A stretch of DNA of 64,000 bases from Streptomyces sp. Ag109_O5-1 (GTDB taxonomy: Bacteria > Actinomycetota > Actinomycetes > Streptomycetales > Streptomycetaceae): the NCBI RefSeq assembly GCF_003814875.1, contig NZ_RKQF01000001.1, forward strand, positions 1,240,001 to 1,304,000. The letters are read 5' to 3'. A program made the position numbers and the translations under genes. The notes under the pieces were generated by a model, which worked only from the letters and a program-made list of their open reading frames with translations, was not told the origin of the DNA and did not search any database. Below, one piece after another: positions 1 to 7,794 of this stretch (position 1 is the stretch's first letter; the number at the start of each line of letters is the position of its first letter).

Positions 1-389
1 GCGGTCACCTCGACACGGTGGTGCACCGGGCCGTCGGTGATCTGCATGACCCGGACGTCCGGGTCCCCCGTGGCGGCGAAGTGCGTGGGCCAGCCGTGGA
101 AGGTCTTCGGGAGATGCTGGGCGAGCATGTGCCGGATACGGGCGGCATGGCGCGGCACGTCGTGGGGGTGGAGGAAGAGCTGGAGGCGCGGCCCCCATTC
201 GTGGTCGGCGGAGCGTTCGGTGTCGTAGCCGAGGACTTCGGAGCCCGGGCCGATCCGGGCCGCCGTGTGGGGTATCCCGGGGGCGGCCTCCTCCAGCAGC
301 GAACGTACGGCCTCGGTGTAGAAGCGCCGGGACAGCTCAAGTCCCGGTAAAAAAGCAGGGGTTGGCATATGTGCATGGCTCATGCCCAT
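1..389 (-). CDS. DUF4037 domain-containing protein (C-terminus outside window)
   Basis: The N-terminal 129 residues of a minus-strand gene that runs off the left edge. The reading frame contains FLPGLELSRRFY, then GSEVLGYDTERSADHEWGPR, the signature block of DUF4037 proteins, whose fold is thought to be related to nucleotidyltransferases. No reaction is known for the family. Three in-frame ATGs lie close together (389, 383, 368). I chose the first, but the second or third could be used, because a GGCAGGGG stretch sits just upstream of all of them. The frame has no stop before position 1, so the gene is truncated by the window and not broken. Confidence 0.8.
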   Translation of the reverse strand, partial: MGMSHAHMPTPAFLPGLELSRRFYTEAVRSLLEEAAPGIPHTAARIGPGSEVLGYDTERSADHEWGPRLQLFLHPHDVPRHAARIRHMLAQHLPKTFHGWPTHFAATGDPDVRVMQITDGPVHHRVEVT

Positions 390-455
390 GCCCCTGCCCA
401 GGTTGTGCAGGGGCATGCACGCCAATTTCACGGCACCGCCACAACGGCGGCGCCC

Positions 456-1706
456 TTACTTCACAAGATCGTCCGCCTCCGGCGTCACCGCTCCGCCGGC
501 GAGGTCGAGGGTCTCCGGCCCGGCCTCGCTCCGCGGCTGGACGGTGCGGCGCCACGGCCGGGCGATCGGTGCCGACGCCTCACGCCACCACCGGTCGGCG
601 GGCAGTTTCCCGGACGCCTCGAAGGGCTCACCGGGACGCGGCAGCGCCACCGCCTGGCCCGCCTCGTCGCCCGCGTCCTTCGTCCACTCCCCCGGCTCGG
701 CCCAGGCGTGCGGGGCGAGGTTGAAGGTGCCCCAGTGGATCGGCAGCAGCACCCCGTGCGGGCCGCCGCCCTGCAGGTCGAGGTGGGCGCGCACACCCTC
801 CTCGGGTGTCATGTGTATGTCCGGCCAGAAGTCGCTGTACGCGCCGATCTGGATCATCGTCAGGTCGAACGGCCCGTGGTCGGCGCCGATGTCCTTGAAG
901 CCCTCGAAGTAGCCGGTGTCACCGCTGTGGTAGATCCGGTGCTCCTCGCCCGCGACGACCCAGGAGGCCCAGAGGGTGTGCTGGGTGTTGCGCAGCCCGC
1001 GGCCGCAGAAGTGGCGGGCGGGGGTGGCCGTCAGGGTCAGTCCGCCGACCCTGGTCTCCTCGTGCCAGTCCAGCTCACGCAGCCGGTCGGCGGGGACGCC
1101 CCACTGTTCGAGGTGGGCGCCGACGCCGAGCGGCACGGCGAACAGGGTGTCCGTGCCGGCCAGCGCCTTGATGGTGGGCAGGTCGAGGTGGTCGTAGTGG
1201 TCGTGCGAGATGACCACCACGTCGACCGGGCCGAGCGCGGCCAGCGGCAGCGGTACCGGGTGCAGCCGCTTGGGCCCGGCGAACGGGAACGGGGAACAGC
1301 GCTCGCCCCAGACGGGGTCGAACAGCACGCGGTGCCCGTCGATCTCGGCGAGCACGCTGGAGTGCCCCGTCCACGTCACCCGCAGCCCGCTCGCCGCGGG
1401 GCGGGCGAGGTCGGCCACGGTCGTGGCATGAACCGGGATGGTGCCTCTGGGGGCGCGGCGGGGTCGCTGCTCCTTGTCGAAGTAGAGTTTCGCGAACTCC
1501 AGCATCGAGCCCGAGGGCCGGGTACGGGCGGTGCCCCCGGGGTTCTGGAAGACACCGTCCTTGAAGTGCGGTGAGCCCTGGATGCGGGCCAGGCGCTCGC
1601 CGCCGGGGTCCGCGCCGAAGGCAGCGGGCCGCAGCGCTCGGAGCCCGGCGCTCAGGGAACTCGAACCGGTCACGGTACCTCCAGTGGTATTGCCGAGGTT
1701 CTCCAT
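456..1706 (-). CDS. MBL-fold metallohydrolase (NAPE-PLD/RomA-like)
   Basis: A 416-aa metallo-beta-lactamase-fold hydrolase. The metal-binding signature SHDHYDHLD lies at residues 167-175 and follows a TWTGHSSVLAEIDG strand typical of the UPF0173/NAPE-PLD-like subgroup. Later metal ligands are visible in TPARHF, YHSGDTGYF and LPIHWGTF. The family acts on phosphodiester or lactone substrates, and the substrate here is unknown. ATG 1706 is preceded by AGGGG about 9 nt upstream. The gene is divergent from the GLFV dehydrogenase, with about 105 bp between their starts. The C-terminal 60 residues are Pro/Arg-rich and poorly conserved in appearance. Confidence 0.88.
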   Translation of the reverse strand: MENLGNTTGGTVTGSSSLSAGLRALRPAAFGADPGGERLARIQGSPHFKDGVFQNPGGTARTRPSGSMLEFAKLYFDKEQRPRRAPRGTIPVHATTVADLARPAASGLRVTWTGHSSVLAEIDGHRVLFDPVWGERCSPFPFAGPKRLHPVPLPLAALGPVDVVVISHDHYDHLDLPTIKALAGTDTLFAVPLGVGAHLEQWGVPADRLRELDWHEETRVGGLTLTATPARHFCGRGLRNTQHTLWASWVVAGEEHRIYHSGDTGYFEGFKDIGADHGPFDLTMIQIGAYSDFWPDIHMTPEEGVRAHLDLQGGGPHGVLLPIHWGTFNLAPHAWAEPGEWTKDAGDEAGQAVALPRPGEPFEASGKLPADRWWREASAPIARPWRRTVQPRSEAGPETLDLAGGAVTPEADDLVK

Positions 1707-1733
1707 TATGGTCGGCCCCTCGGACAACCGGCG

Positions 1734-1781
1734 TTGACACCGGACCATTCCCCTCCGAATACTGACCCACTGTTCAGTAAT
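1734..1781 (+). promoter_or_regulatory. Promoter with overlapping inverted-repeat operator for the GLFV dehydrogenase
   Basis: TTGACA (1734-1739) is followed 18 bp later by AATACT (1758-1763), a good sigma-70-like pair. An inverted repeat, AATACTGA (1758-1765) with TCAGTAAT (1774-1781) and an 8-bp spacer, matches at 7 of 8 positions and covers the -10. A repressor bound here would block the dehydrogenase promoter 32 bp upstream of its ATG. The regulator is unknown; TetR-type sites look like this. Confidence 0.55.
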
Positions 1782-1812
1782 ACCCCGCCACACACCCCTC
1801 GCAGGAGCCACC

Positions 1813-2991
1813 ATGGCCGCTCCCCTGATGTCCCTCGTCTGGACCGACCACGTCACCGGCCGCCAGGGCTTCCTGGTCGTCGACCGGCTGGTGCGCGGTG
1901 TGGCCAGCGGCGGTCTGCGGATGCGGCCGGGCTGCACGCTGGAGGAGGTCACCGGGCTCGCGCGCGGCATGACGATGAAGGAGGCCCTGCACTACAACCC
2001 CGCGGGCCGCTACATCCCCCTGGGCGGCGCCAAGGGCGGCATCGACTGCGATCCGCAGGACCCGGGATCGTATGCGCTCCTCGTGCGCTACCTGCGCGCC
2101 ATGCGGCCGTACATCGAGAGCTTCTGGACCACCGGCGAGGACCTCGGGCTCACCCAGGACCTGGTGGACCGGGCGGCCGCCGAGGCTGGGCTGGTCTCGT
2201 CCGTCCAGGCCGTGTATCCGCTGCTGGACGACGAGACGGCCGCCCGGCGACGGCTGGCCGACGCCTTCGCGGTCGAGGTCGACGGGATCGGTCTCGACGA
2301 GCTGGCCGGCGGCTGCGGGGTGGCCGAGTCGGCGCTCACGGCCCTGGACCGGGCCGGGGTCCCGTATGCGGGGACACGGGTCGCCGTACAGGGGCTGGGC
2401 ACCATGGGCGGGGCCACGGCGCGGTTCCTCGCCCGCGCGGGGCTGACGGTCGTGGCCGTCGCCGACGTCAAGGGCACGGTCGCCAACCCGGCGGGCCTGG
2501 ACGTGGAGGCGCTGCTGCGCGCGCGGGACACGTACGGCACCGTCGACCGTGCGGTGCTGCGCCCCGGCGATCTCGAGCTGCCGGGCGACGCCTGGCTGGC
2601 CGCCGACGCGGAGGTGCTGGTGCCGGCGGCGGTGTCGTACGCGATCGACGCGGCCAACGAGCACCGGGTCACCGCCCGCTGGATCGTGGAGGCGGCCAAC
2701 ATGCCGGTGCTGCCCGAGGCGGAGGAACGGCTCGCCGCGCGCGGGGTGACCGTGCTGCCGGACGTGGTGGTCAACTCGGGGACCAACGCCTGGTGGTGGT
2801 GGACCCTCTTCGGCGACATCGGCCCGGACGCCGACGAGGCGTTCGCCCACACCCGCCGCTCGATGCGGGCCCTGGTGGAGCTGATGCTGGACCGCGCGGA
2901 CGGCGACGGCACGACCCCGCGTGCCGCCGCCCACGCCCTGGTGACCGACCGGCTGCCGGTGATCGCGGAGCGGTTCGGCTGGTACCGGTGA
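1813..2991 (+). CDS. Glu/Leu/Phe/Val dehydrogenase family protein
   Basis: A 392-aa amino-acid dehydrogenase of the ELFV (GLFV) family, which oxidatively deaminates amino acids with NAD(P)+. The catalytic lysine region is GGAKGGIDCDP near residue 80. The nucleotide-binding glycine loop is VQGLGTMGG near residue 195, and the late EAANMP and PDVVVNSG motifs are present. Length and motif order fit leucine/valine dehydrogenases better than the longer hexameric glutamate dehydrogenases, but substrate cannot be read from sequence. It lies alone between divergent and convergent neighbours, and its promoter carries an operator-like inverted repeat. Confidence 0.88.
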   Translation: MAAPLMSLVWTDHVTGRQGFLVVDRLVRGVASGGLRMRPGCTLEEVTGLARGMTMKEALHYNPAGRYIPLGGAKGGIDCDPQDPGSYALLVRYLRAMRPYIESFWTTGEDLGLTQDLVDRAAAEAGLVSSVQAVYPLLDDETAARRRLADAFAVEVDGIGLDELAGGCGVAESALTALDRAGVPYAGTRVAVQGLGTMGGATARFLARAGLTVVAVADVKGTVANPAGLDVEALLRARDTYGTVDRAVLRPGDLELPGDAWLAADAEVLVPAAVSYAIDAANEHRVTARWIVEAANMPVLPEAEERLAARGVTVLPDVVVNSGTNAWWWWTLFGDIGPDADEAFAHTRRSMRALVELMLDRADGDGTTPRAAAHALVTDRLPVIAERFGWYR

Positions 2992-3003
2992 CCGCAGGGG
3001 CGC

Positions 3004-4152
3004 TCAGCGGCGCCCCAGGACAGCGGCGAGAAGCGACGCGCTCAGCGCCGTGAGGGCGGTGCTCTGCCAGCCGACGGCGTCGAGCAGGGGTGCGGCGACG
3101 GCCGTACCGAGGGCGCCGACGGTGAAGTACACCGCCAGGTAGATGCTGCTGAGGCTGCCGGAGCGGGCGGGGTCGAGGGCGATGACGCGGCTCTGGTTGG
3201 CGGCCTGGGCGGCGAAGCAGCCGGCGTCGAAGAGGGCGAGTCCGAGGGCGGTGACCGGCGGGGTGCCCAGGCCGGTGGCCAGCAGGGCCGTGCCGGCCGC
3301 GGCGGCAAGCATGGCGGCGGTGATCACGGTGTGCGGGCCGTACCGGTCGGTGAGGCGCCCGGCGAACGGGAGCGCGGCGAAGCCGAGGAGTCCGGCCAGG
3401 CTGTAGAGGCCGATGGCGGTCGGACCGAGGGAGTGCGGCGGCTGGGCCAGGACAAGGGTGAGGGCGATCCAGACGAGGTTGAAGGCGAAGTACCAGAGCC
3501 CGCCGGTGGCGACCGCGCGGCGCAGCCCCGGCTGGTGCAGGAGCAGCGGCGGAAGTGCCTTGAGGGTGGCGCGGTAGCCGCTGTCGGTGTGCGGCCGCTG
3601 CCGGGGCAGGAGCGTGGCGGCGGCGAGCGCGCCGAGCAGGGCGAGGGCCGCGAAGACGAGGAGCATCCGGCGCCAGCCGAGAGCGTCGGTGAGGGCGCCT
3701 CCGGCCAGTCTGCTGAGCAGGATGCCGGCCGACATGCCGGCGGCCACGACGGCGACGCCGGTTCCGCCGCGGCCCGGCGGAGCGTGCCGGCCGGCGATGT
3801 TACCGGCCTGTGCCGCGACACTGGCCGCGGCGCCTATCAGCAGGTAGGCGGCCAGGAGGAGCACGGGGCCGCGCGCGGCGGCGGCGAGGGTGAGGGCGGC
3901 GGCCAGTGCGGTGAGCTGGGCGGTGAGCAGGCGGTTGGGGGCGAGGTGGTCGGTGAGCGGGAGCAGCAGGGCGAAGCCGGTCATGCAGCCGGTGAGCGCG
4001 GCGGTGGGCACCAGGCCGATCACGGAGAGAGGCACGCCCAGGTCGGCGGCGACCGCGGCGAGCGCGGGCTGGACGGAGTAGTTGTTGGCTATCGCCGTCC
4101 CGGCGATGACGGCCAGCAGGAGCGTGCCGCCCCGGGGCAGCGGCTGGCTCAC
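3004..4152 (-). CDS. MFS transporter
   Basis: A 382-aa major facilitator family permease with about 12 hydrophobic segments. After the first helix it reads NYSVQPALAAVAADLGV, as in Bcr/YnfM-like drug and metabolite exporters. The GTG start at 4152 overlaps the stop of the upstream XRE-cupin gene in a GTGA, so translation is probably coupled and the regulator likely controls this transporter. The substrate is unknown. The gene converges on the GLFV dehydrogenase with 12 bp between stops. Confidence 0.85.
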   Translation of the reverse strand: MSQPLPRGGTLLLAVIAGTAIANNYSVQPALAAVAADLGVPLSVIGLVPTAALTGCMTGFALLLPLTDHLAPNRLLTAQLTALAAALTLAAAARGPVLLLAAYLLIGAAASVAAQAGNIAGRHAPPGRGGTGVAVVAAGMSAGILLSRLAGGALTDALGWRRMLLVFAALALLGALAAATLLPRQRPHTDSGYRATLKALPPLLLHQPGLRRAVATGGLWYFAFNLVWIALTLVLAQPPHSLGPTAIGLYSLAGLLGFAALPFAGRLTDRYGPHTVITAAMLAAAAGTALLATGLGTPPVTALGLALFDAGCFAAQAANQSRVIALDPARSGSLSSIYLAVYFTVGALGTAVAAPLLDAVGWQSTALTALSASLLAAVLGRR

Positions 4153-4751
4153 GGCCGGGTGTCGCGGCTGAGGACTACGGCGTAACGGCACTCGGCGTCG
4201 GTCGTGTTGGCGAAGACGCGCTCGGCCGGCGCGCCGAGTTCGATGGTGTCACCGGCGTCGAGTTCGTGGACCGTCTCGCCGTCGTGGAAGGTGAGGCGGC
4301 CGTCCAGGACCCAGACGAGCTGTCGTACGAAGGCGAAGGCGGCGGCCGGGTACGGCACCCGGGCGCCGGCGGGCAGCCTGATCTCGGCGATCTCCGTGGG
4401 GAAGCGCGGGCCGGTGATCTGGCGGCGCCGGTAGCCGGTGCCGGGGTCGCGCCACTCGGCCGCGTCGGCGCCGCGCCGTACCCCCACCGGTGCCTCGGTC
4501 TCCTCCGGCACACCTTCGGCGAGGGCGAGCAGCGAGGCGACGCTGAGCTGGAAGGCGGCGGAGAGCTTGCCGAGGACGACGGCGGTCGGGCTGCTCTCGC
4601 CGCGCTCGATCCGGCTGATCATCGCCGGGGAGACACCGGAGGCGTCCGCGAGCTGGGCCAGGGTCCAGCGGCGACGCTCCCGTTCAGTGCGGACACGGGC
4701 CGCGATCCGTGCCACCAGGGGGTCAACCGGAGGATCTACTATGTTGGACAT
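4149..4751 (-). CDS. XRE-family regulator with C-terminal cupin domain
   Basis: A 200-aa protein with an HTH_3 domain at residues 15-70 (TLAQLADASGVSPAMISRIERGESSPTAVVLGKL, shown by its positions) and a cupin at residues 120-195 (VWVLDGRLTFHDGE, LDAGDTIEL). Such proteins are small-molecule-responsive local regulators. The start at 4751 was chosen because it gives the usual short N-terminus. It lies inside a near-perfect palindrome (4740-4763), so the gene probably represses itself. It is coupled to the MFS gene and divergent from a GNAT gene, making an exporter/acetyltransferase detoxification-type trio. Confidence 0.88.
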   Translation of the reverse strand: MSNIVDPPVDPLVARIAARVRTERERRRWTLAQLADASGVSPAMISRIERGESSPTAVVLGKLSAAFQLSVASLLALAEGVPEETEAPVGVRRGADAAEWRDPGTGYRRRQITGPRFPTEIAEIRLPAGARVPYPAAAFAFVRQLVWVLDGRLTFHDGETVHELDAGDTIELGAPAERVFANTTDAECRYAVVLSRDTRP

Positions 4752-4763
4752 GAATCCAATATA
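4740..4763. promoter_or_regulatory. Palindromic operator between divergent XRE and GNAT genes
   Basis: TATGTTGGA and TCCAATATA flank CATGAA and match as an inverted repeat at 8 of 9 positions. The central CATG contains the minus-strand ATG of the XRE gene (4751) and a plus-strand ATG of the GNAT gene (4750). TATATT on the minus strand lies 6 nt before the XRE ATG, which fits a leaderless transcript. It is the most likely binding site for the XRE protein. Confidence 0.65.
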
Positions 4764-5301
4764 CGAGAGAAGCGATGTGGTGACGGTCCGCCCGGCCCGC
4801 CCCGGTGACGCGGAGGCGGTCCGCGCGATCCGCAACCACGCGATCGAGCACTCGACGGCCCTGTGGACCGACACCCCGCAGTCCCCCGCCGAGGCAGCGG
4901 TGTGGTTCGCCGCGCACCTCGGACGGGGCTCTGCGCTGGTGGCCGAAGTGGCGGGCGAGGTGGCCGGGTTCGCGGCCTACGGCCCGTGGCGGGAGCTGAC
5001 CGGCTACCGGCACACGGTGGAGGACTCGGTCTACGTCCGCGAGGGCCGGCAGGGACTGGGTATCGGCTCCGCGCTGCTGGCCGCCCTCATCGCCTCGGCG
5101 CGTGAGGCGGGACACCATGTCGTGATCGCGGGCATCGAGGCGGAGAACACCGCGTCCGTCCGGCTGCACGAGCGGTTCGGTTTCGAGCACGTCGGCACGG
5201 TCCGGGAGGTGGGCACCAAGTTCGACCGCTGGCTGGACCTGACGCTCATGCGGCTGCCGCTGGGCCGAGACGGCGACGCGGGCGGTATGACAACCGATTA
5301 G
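4750..5301 (+). CDS. GNAT N-acetyltransferase, phosphinothricin acetyltransferase-like
   Basis: About 183 aa. It resembles the Pat/Bar/MddA group that acetylates phosphinothricin or methionine sulfoximine with acetyl-CoA. Features include the VRPARPGDAEAV start of the fold, VEDSVYVREGRQGLGIGSALL (the acetyl-CoA pyrophosphate loop with GxGxxL-type glycines) and NTASVRLHERFGFEHVG near the end. The start is uncertain. ATG 4750 lies in the operator palindrome, whereas GTG 4777 or 4780 follows GAGAGAAG and removes 9-10 residues without touching the fold. The gene is divergent from an XRE/MFS pair, and TetR follows 9 bp later. Confidence 0.82.
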   Translation: MNPIYERSDVVTVRPARPGDAEAVRAIRNHAIEHSTALWTDTPQSPAEAAVWFAAHLGRGSALVAEVAGEVAGFAAYGPWRELTGYRHTVEDSVYVREGRQGLGIGSALLAALIASAREAGHHVVIAGIEAENTASVRLHERFGFEHVGTVREVGTKFDRWLDLTLMRLPLGRDGDAGGMTTD

Positions 5302-5310
5302 GGTGACCGC

Positions 5311-5913
5311 GTGGCGAGAGTGCGGTTGAGTGTGGCCGAGCGGCGCGAGGAACTGCTGCGGGCCGCCATCGAACAGATCGAGGCGCGGGGCGTGGCGGCG
5401 GTACGGATCGCCGATGTCGCGTCGGCCCTCGGCGTGAGCAACGCGCTGGTGCTGTACCACTTCTCGACGAAGGAGAAGCTGGTCGCCGCCGCCTTCGCCC
5501 GTGCCGCCGAGGACGACCTGACGCATCTGCGCAAGCTGCTGGGCCGCCGTACGTCGGCGTCGCGCCGGCTGCGGGCGGCGGTGCGCTGGTACGCGCCGAC
5601 CGGGCAGGCCAAGGGCTGGCGGCTGTGGATCGAGGGCTGGGCGGTGGCACTGCGCGAGCCCGCGCTGCGGGATGTCACCAGGGGCCTGGACCAGCAGTGG
5701 AAGGCGGCGATCGCCGAGGTCATCGCCGAGGGGGTGGCCGCCGGCGAGTTCCGGTGCCCCGACCCGGCGGCCGCGGCCCTGCGGCTCACCGCGCTGCTCG
5801 ACGGGCTGGCCGTCCAGCTCACGTCCTACCCGGGCTCCGTACCGCGCTCCCGGGCACAGGAGTGGGTGGACGAGGCGCTGGCACGCGAACTGGGGCTGCC
5901 CGAGGAGCAGTAA
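5311..5913 (+). CDS. TetR/AcrR-family transcriptional regulator
   Basis: A 200-aa regulator. The helix-turn-helix lies at about residues 25-50 (RIADVASALGVSNALVLYHFSTKEKL in outline), and the rest is an all-helical ligand domain of the BetI/TetR_C_6 type (WEGWA-like motif IEGWAVALREP, LLDGLAVQL). The GTG start has AGGGTGA just upstream and lies 9 bp after the GNAT stop, so the two are probably cotranscribed. The target is not known; the acetyltransferase or its own operon is the obvious guess. Confidence 0.88.
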   Translation: MARVRLSVAERREELLRAAIEQIEARGVAAVRIADVASALGVSNALVLYHFSTKEKLVAAAFARAAEDDLTHLRKLLGRRTSASRRLRAAVRWYAPTGQAKGWRLWIEGWAVALREPALRDVTRGLDQQWKAAIAEVIAEGVAAGEFRCPDPAAAALRLTALLDGLAVQLTSYPGSVPRSRAQEWVDEALARELGLPEEQ

Positions 5914-5941
5914 GGGACGGCCCGCAAGGAGGCCGCCCCTT
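5912..5941. terminator. Bidirectional hairpin terminator
   Basis: AAGGGACGGCC and GGCCGCCCCTT form an 11-bp stem with one mismatch and an 8-nt loop. It lies between the convergent TetR and SGNH genes and overlaps the TetR stop codon. Confidence 0.6.
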
Positions 5942-5948
5942 ACCCGCC

Positions 5949-6767
5949 TCAGGCCACGGCGGCGATCCGCATCTTGATGTCGTCCGGGGAGAGCGCCCCC
6001 TTGGCCGTCACATGGTCGCCCGACGACTCGCCGCGCAGCCGCCGCCCGATCCACGGGACCAGGTACTCACGGGCCCAGTGCACATCGTCGCGGCGGACCT
6101 CCAGGGTGCCGCGGGGCGGCAGCGCCGGCCACGGCTGGTCCGGGTCGGCCGGTACCTCGACGCCGAGCACCTGACCGGCGCGCAGCGCCACGCGCGTGTG
6201 CCCCTCGGGCGAGAGATGCAGCCGGTCGTCGTCCCAGGCCCGCCGGTCCTGCACGGTCTTGAGGGACCACAGATCCAGGACCGGACAGCCGTACCGGTCG
6301 GCGATGGCCCGGACATGTCCGTTGTACGTGGCGATCTTGCCGCGCATGTGCTTGAGGACGGGCACGTCCCGGGTGTCGAATCCGGTGGTCACCATGACCG
6401 TGCCGACGGCCTCGGTCAGTCGGACCACGGCCCGCTCGAACCGCTCGGCCACCTCGTCCGGGTCGGTCCCGGGGCGGATGATGTCGTTGCCGCCCGCACA
6501 GAAGGAGACCAGATCCGGGGCGAGTTCCAGGGCCTGCGGCACCTGGTCCGCCACGATCTGGTCGAGCAGCTTCCCGCGCACGGCCAGGTTGGAGTACTCG
6601 AAGTCGCCCTCGGGCCGCCGGTCCGACAGCAGTACCGCGAACCGGTCGGCCCAGCCCACGAACGCCCCGTCGGGTCCTGGGTCGCCGACGCCCTCGGTGA
6701 AGCTGTCCCCCAGCGCCACGTACGACCCGATCACTGATGCATTGTCACTCTTCGAATCGTCTGCCAC
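5949..6767 (-). CDS. SGNH/GDSL-family esterase
   Basis: A 272-aa hydrolase with all four SGNH blocks: GDSFTEG with the nucleophile Ser near residue 22, the block II Gly in NLAVRGKLLDQI, GGNDII (block III) near residue 95, and DRLHLS (block V, Asp/His) near residue 180. No signal peptide is seen, so it is probably cytoplasmic. Substrates of this group are acyl esters or thioesters and cannot be named here. A clear promoter lies 65-95 bp upstream of the ATG at 6767. Confidence 0.88.
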   Translation of the reverse strand: MADDSKSDNASVIGSYVALGDSFTEGVGDPGPDGAFVGWADRFAVLLSDRRPEGDFEYSNLAVRGKLLDQIVADQVPQALELAPDLVSFCAGGNDIIRPGTDPDEVAERFERAVVRLTEAVGTVMVTTGFDTRDVPVLKHMRGKIATYNGHVRAIADRYGCPVLDLWSLKTVQDRRAWDDDRLHLSPEGHTRVALRAGQVLGVEVPADPDQPWPALPPRGTLEVRRDDVHWAREYLVPWIGRRLRGESSGDHVTAKGALSPDDIKMRIAAVA

Positions 6768-6831
6768 ATCGGACCATGATTCACCTTCGGCTGTGACCTA
6801 CGCGACCGTAATAAGGGGTTGACGATCGGTG

Positions 6832-6860
6832 AGATAAGACACTTTTAAATACTTTGCCAA
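6832..6860 (-). promoter_or_regulatory. Promoter of the SGNH hydrolase gene
   Basis: On the minus strand TTGGCA (6860-6855) and TTATCT (6837-6832) are separated by 17 bp in an unusually A/T-rich stretch. This predicts a start near 6825 and a leader of about 58 nt. Confidence 0.6.
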
Positions 6861-6879
6861 GCCTGGAATAAGGCTCTGA

Positions 6880-7593
6880 TCACCGGCGTTGACGGTTTGA
6901 TCGCCAGACTCGGAAGTCGCTGATCCGAAAATGGCTCCAGGTGGTCCGGAACGCGAAGTGCCCACTCGTATACGGCCCCGGGTCGGTGTAGTCGAACACC
7001 AGCCGGCCGTTGTTCCACCACCGTACGGTCCGGCCGTCGGAGACGATCCGGACGCGGTTGGGCCGGTTCGCGACGAGCAGCGGCTCGGTGTAGTCGTAGA
7101 TCAGCGGCCGGACGCCGGGCTCGCCGACATAGCGGCGCAGCCGGGTGGTGGTGTTGTAGTTGGCGCCGAAGCCGACGTAATAGGTCTTCAGGTAGTCGTA
7201 GTCGGCGAGCGCGCCGGTGCGAGAGGTGGCGAACAGGTCGTCCGGGGAGCGCACATCGGTGGCGTTCCAGAAGTTGTTGAGGTCGGAGACGCGGTCGTCG
7301 GCGCCGCCGGCCGACACCGGGGTCGCGGTGTACTCCAGGACGTACGGCCCTTCGAGCCGGCGCCGGAACCAGACGGTCGCGCCGGCGGGCACATCGACCT
7401 CCAGCGTCCCGCGCGCCGCGGTGACCGTGCCGCCCTGTTCCAACTCCACGAACCACTGGCCGAGGCCGTGGCGGAAGTCGTCGGCGGCGATCAGACCATG
7501 GTGCGGGGCGGCGGTCGCGGGTGCGGCGGGAGCGAGGGCCGCGAGGGCGGTTCCGGCGGCCAGGACTCCGAAGGCTCGGCGAGTGGTCGTCAT
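6880..7593 (-). CDS. Tat-exported DUF6250 domain protein
   Basis: A 237-aa secreted protein. The N-terminus MTTTRRAFGVLAAGTALAAL is a twin-arginine signal with an A-rich cleavage region near residue 30. The mature part is a beta-rich fold (DDFRHGLGQWFVELEQGG, FWNATDVRSPDDLF, WWNNGRLVFDYTDP, FAFRTTWSHFRISDFRV) as in DUF6250 and other laminarinase-like jelly-roll domains, which often act on or bind polysaccharide. No catalytic pair is evident, and the function is unknown. ATG 7593 follows GGAAGGAA. A LacI-type palindrome lies about 45 bp upstream. Confidence 0.8.
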   Translation of the reverse strand: MTTTRRAFGVLAAGTALAALAPAAPATAAPHHGLIAADDFRHGLGQWFVELEQGGTVTAARGTLEVDVPAGATVWFRRRLEGPYVLEYTATPVSAGGADDRVSDLNNFWNATDVRSPDDLFATSRTGALADYDYLKTYYVGFGANYNTTTRLRRYVGEPGVRPLIYDYTEPLLVANRPNRVRIVSDGRTVRWWNNGRLVFDYTDPGPYTSGHFAFRTTWSHFRISDFRVWRSNRQRR

Positions 7594-7633
7594 ACGACGG
7601 GTTCCTTCCGGTGCGGCACGGCGAAGGAGCGGC

Positions 7634-7647
7634 AGAAAGCGCTTGCA
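7634..7647. promoter_or_regulatory. LacI-type palindrome upstream of the DUF6250 gene
   Basis: AAGCGCTT (7637-7644) is a perfect palindrome centred on GC|GC within GCAGAAAGCGCTTGCAGC, the usual shape of LacI-family sugar-responsive operators. No lacI gene is present in the window, so the assignment rests on the motif and the likely carbohydrate role of the target. Confidence 0.3.
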
Positions 7648-7724
7648 GCTACGGAGGTCACTGTGCTGCCTCACCGCCCTCGCTGTCGATGCCCCGGACA
7701 CATCCGCCACAGGTAAGCAACGCA

Positions 7725-7763
7725 CCGAAGGCCGGACCCGGGGATCGGGGGTCCGGCCTTCGG
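7725..7763 (-). terminator. Strong intrinsic hairpin after the LysM-M23 gene
   Basis: CCGAAGGCCGGACC and GGTCCGGCCTTCGG form a perfect 14-bp stem (7725-7738 with 7750-7763), 31 bp after the peptidase stop. There is no clear U tract, which is common for Streptomyces terminators. Confidence 0.75.
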
Positions 7764-7794
7764 AGTGCGTGTCGGGCCAGGAGCGGCGCCGGCG

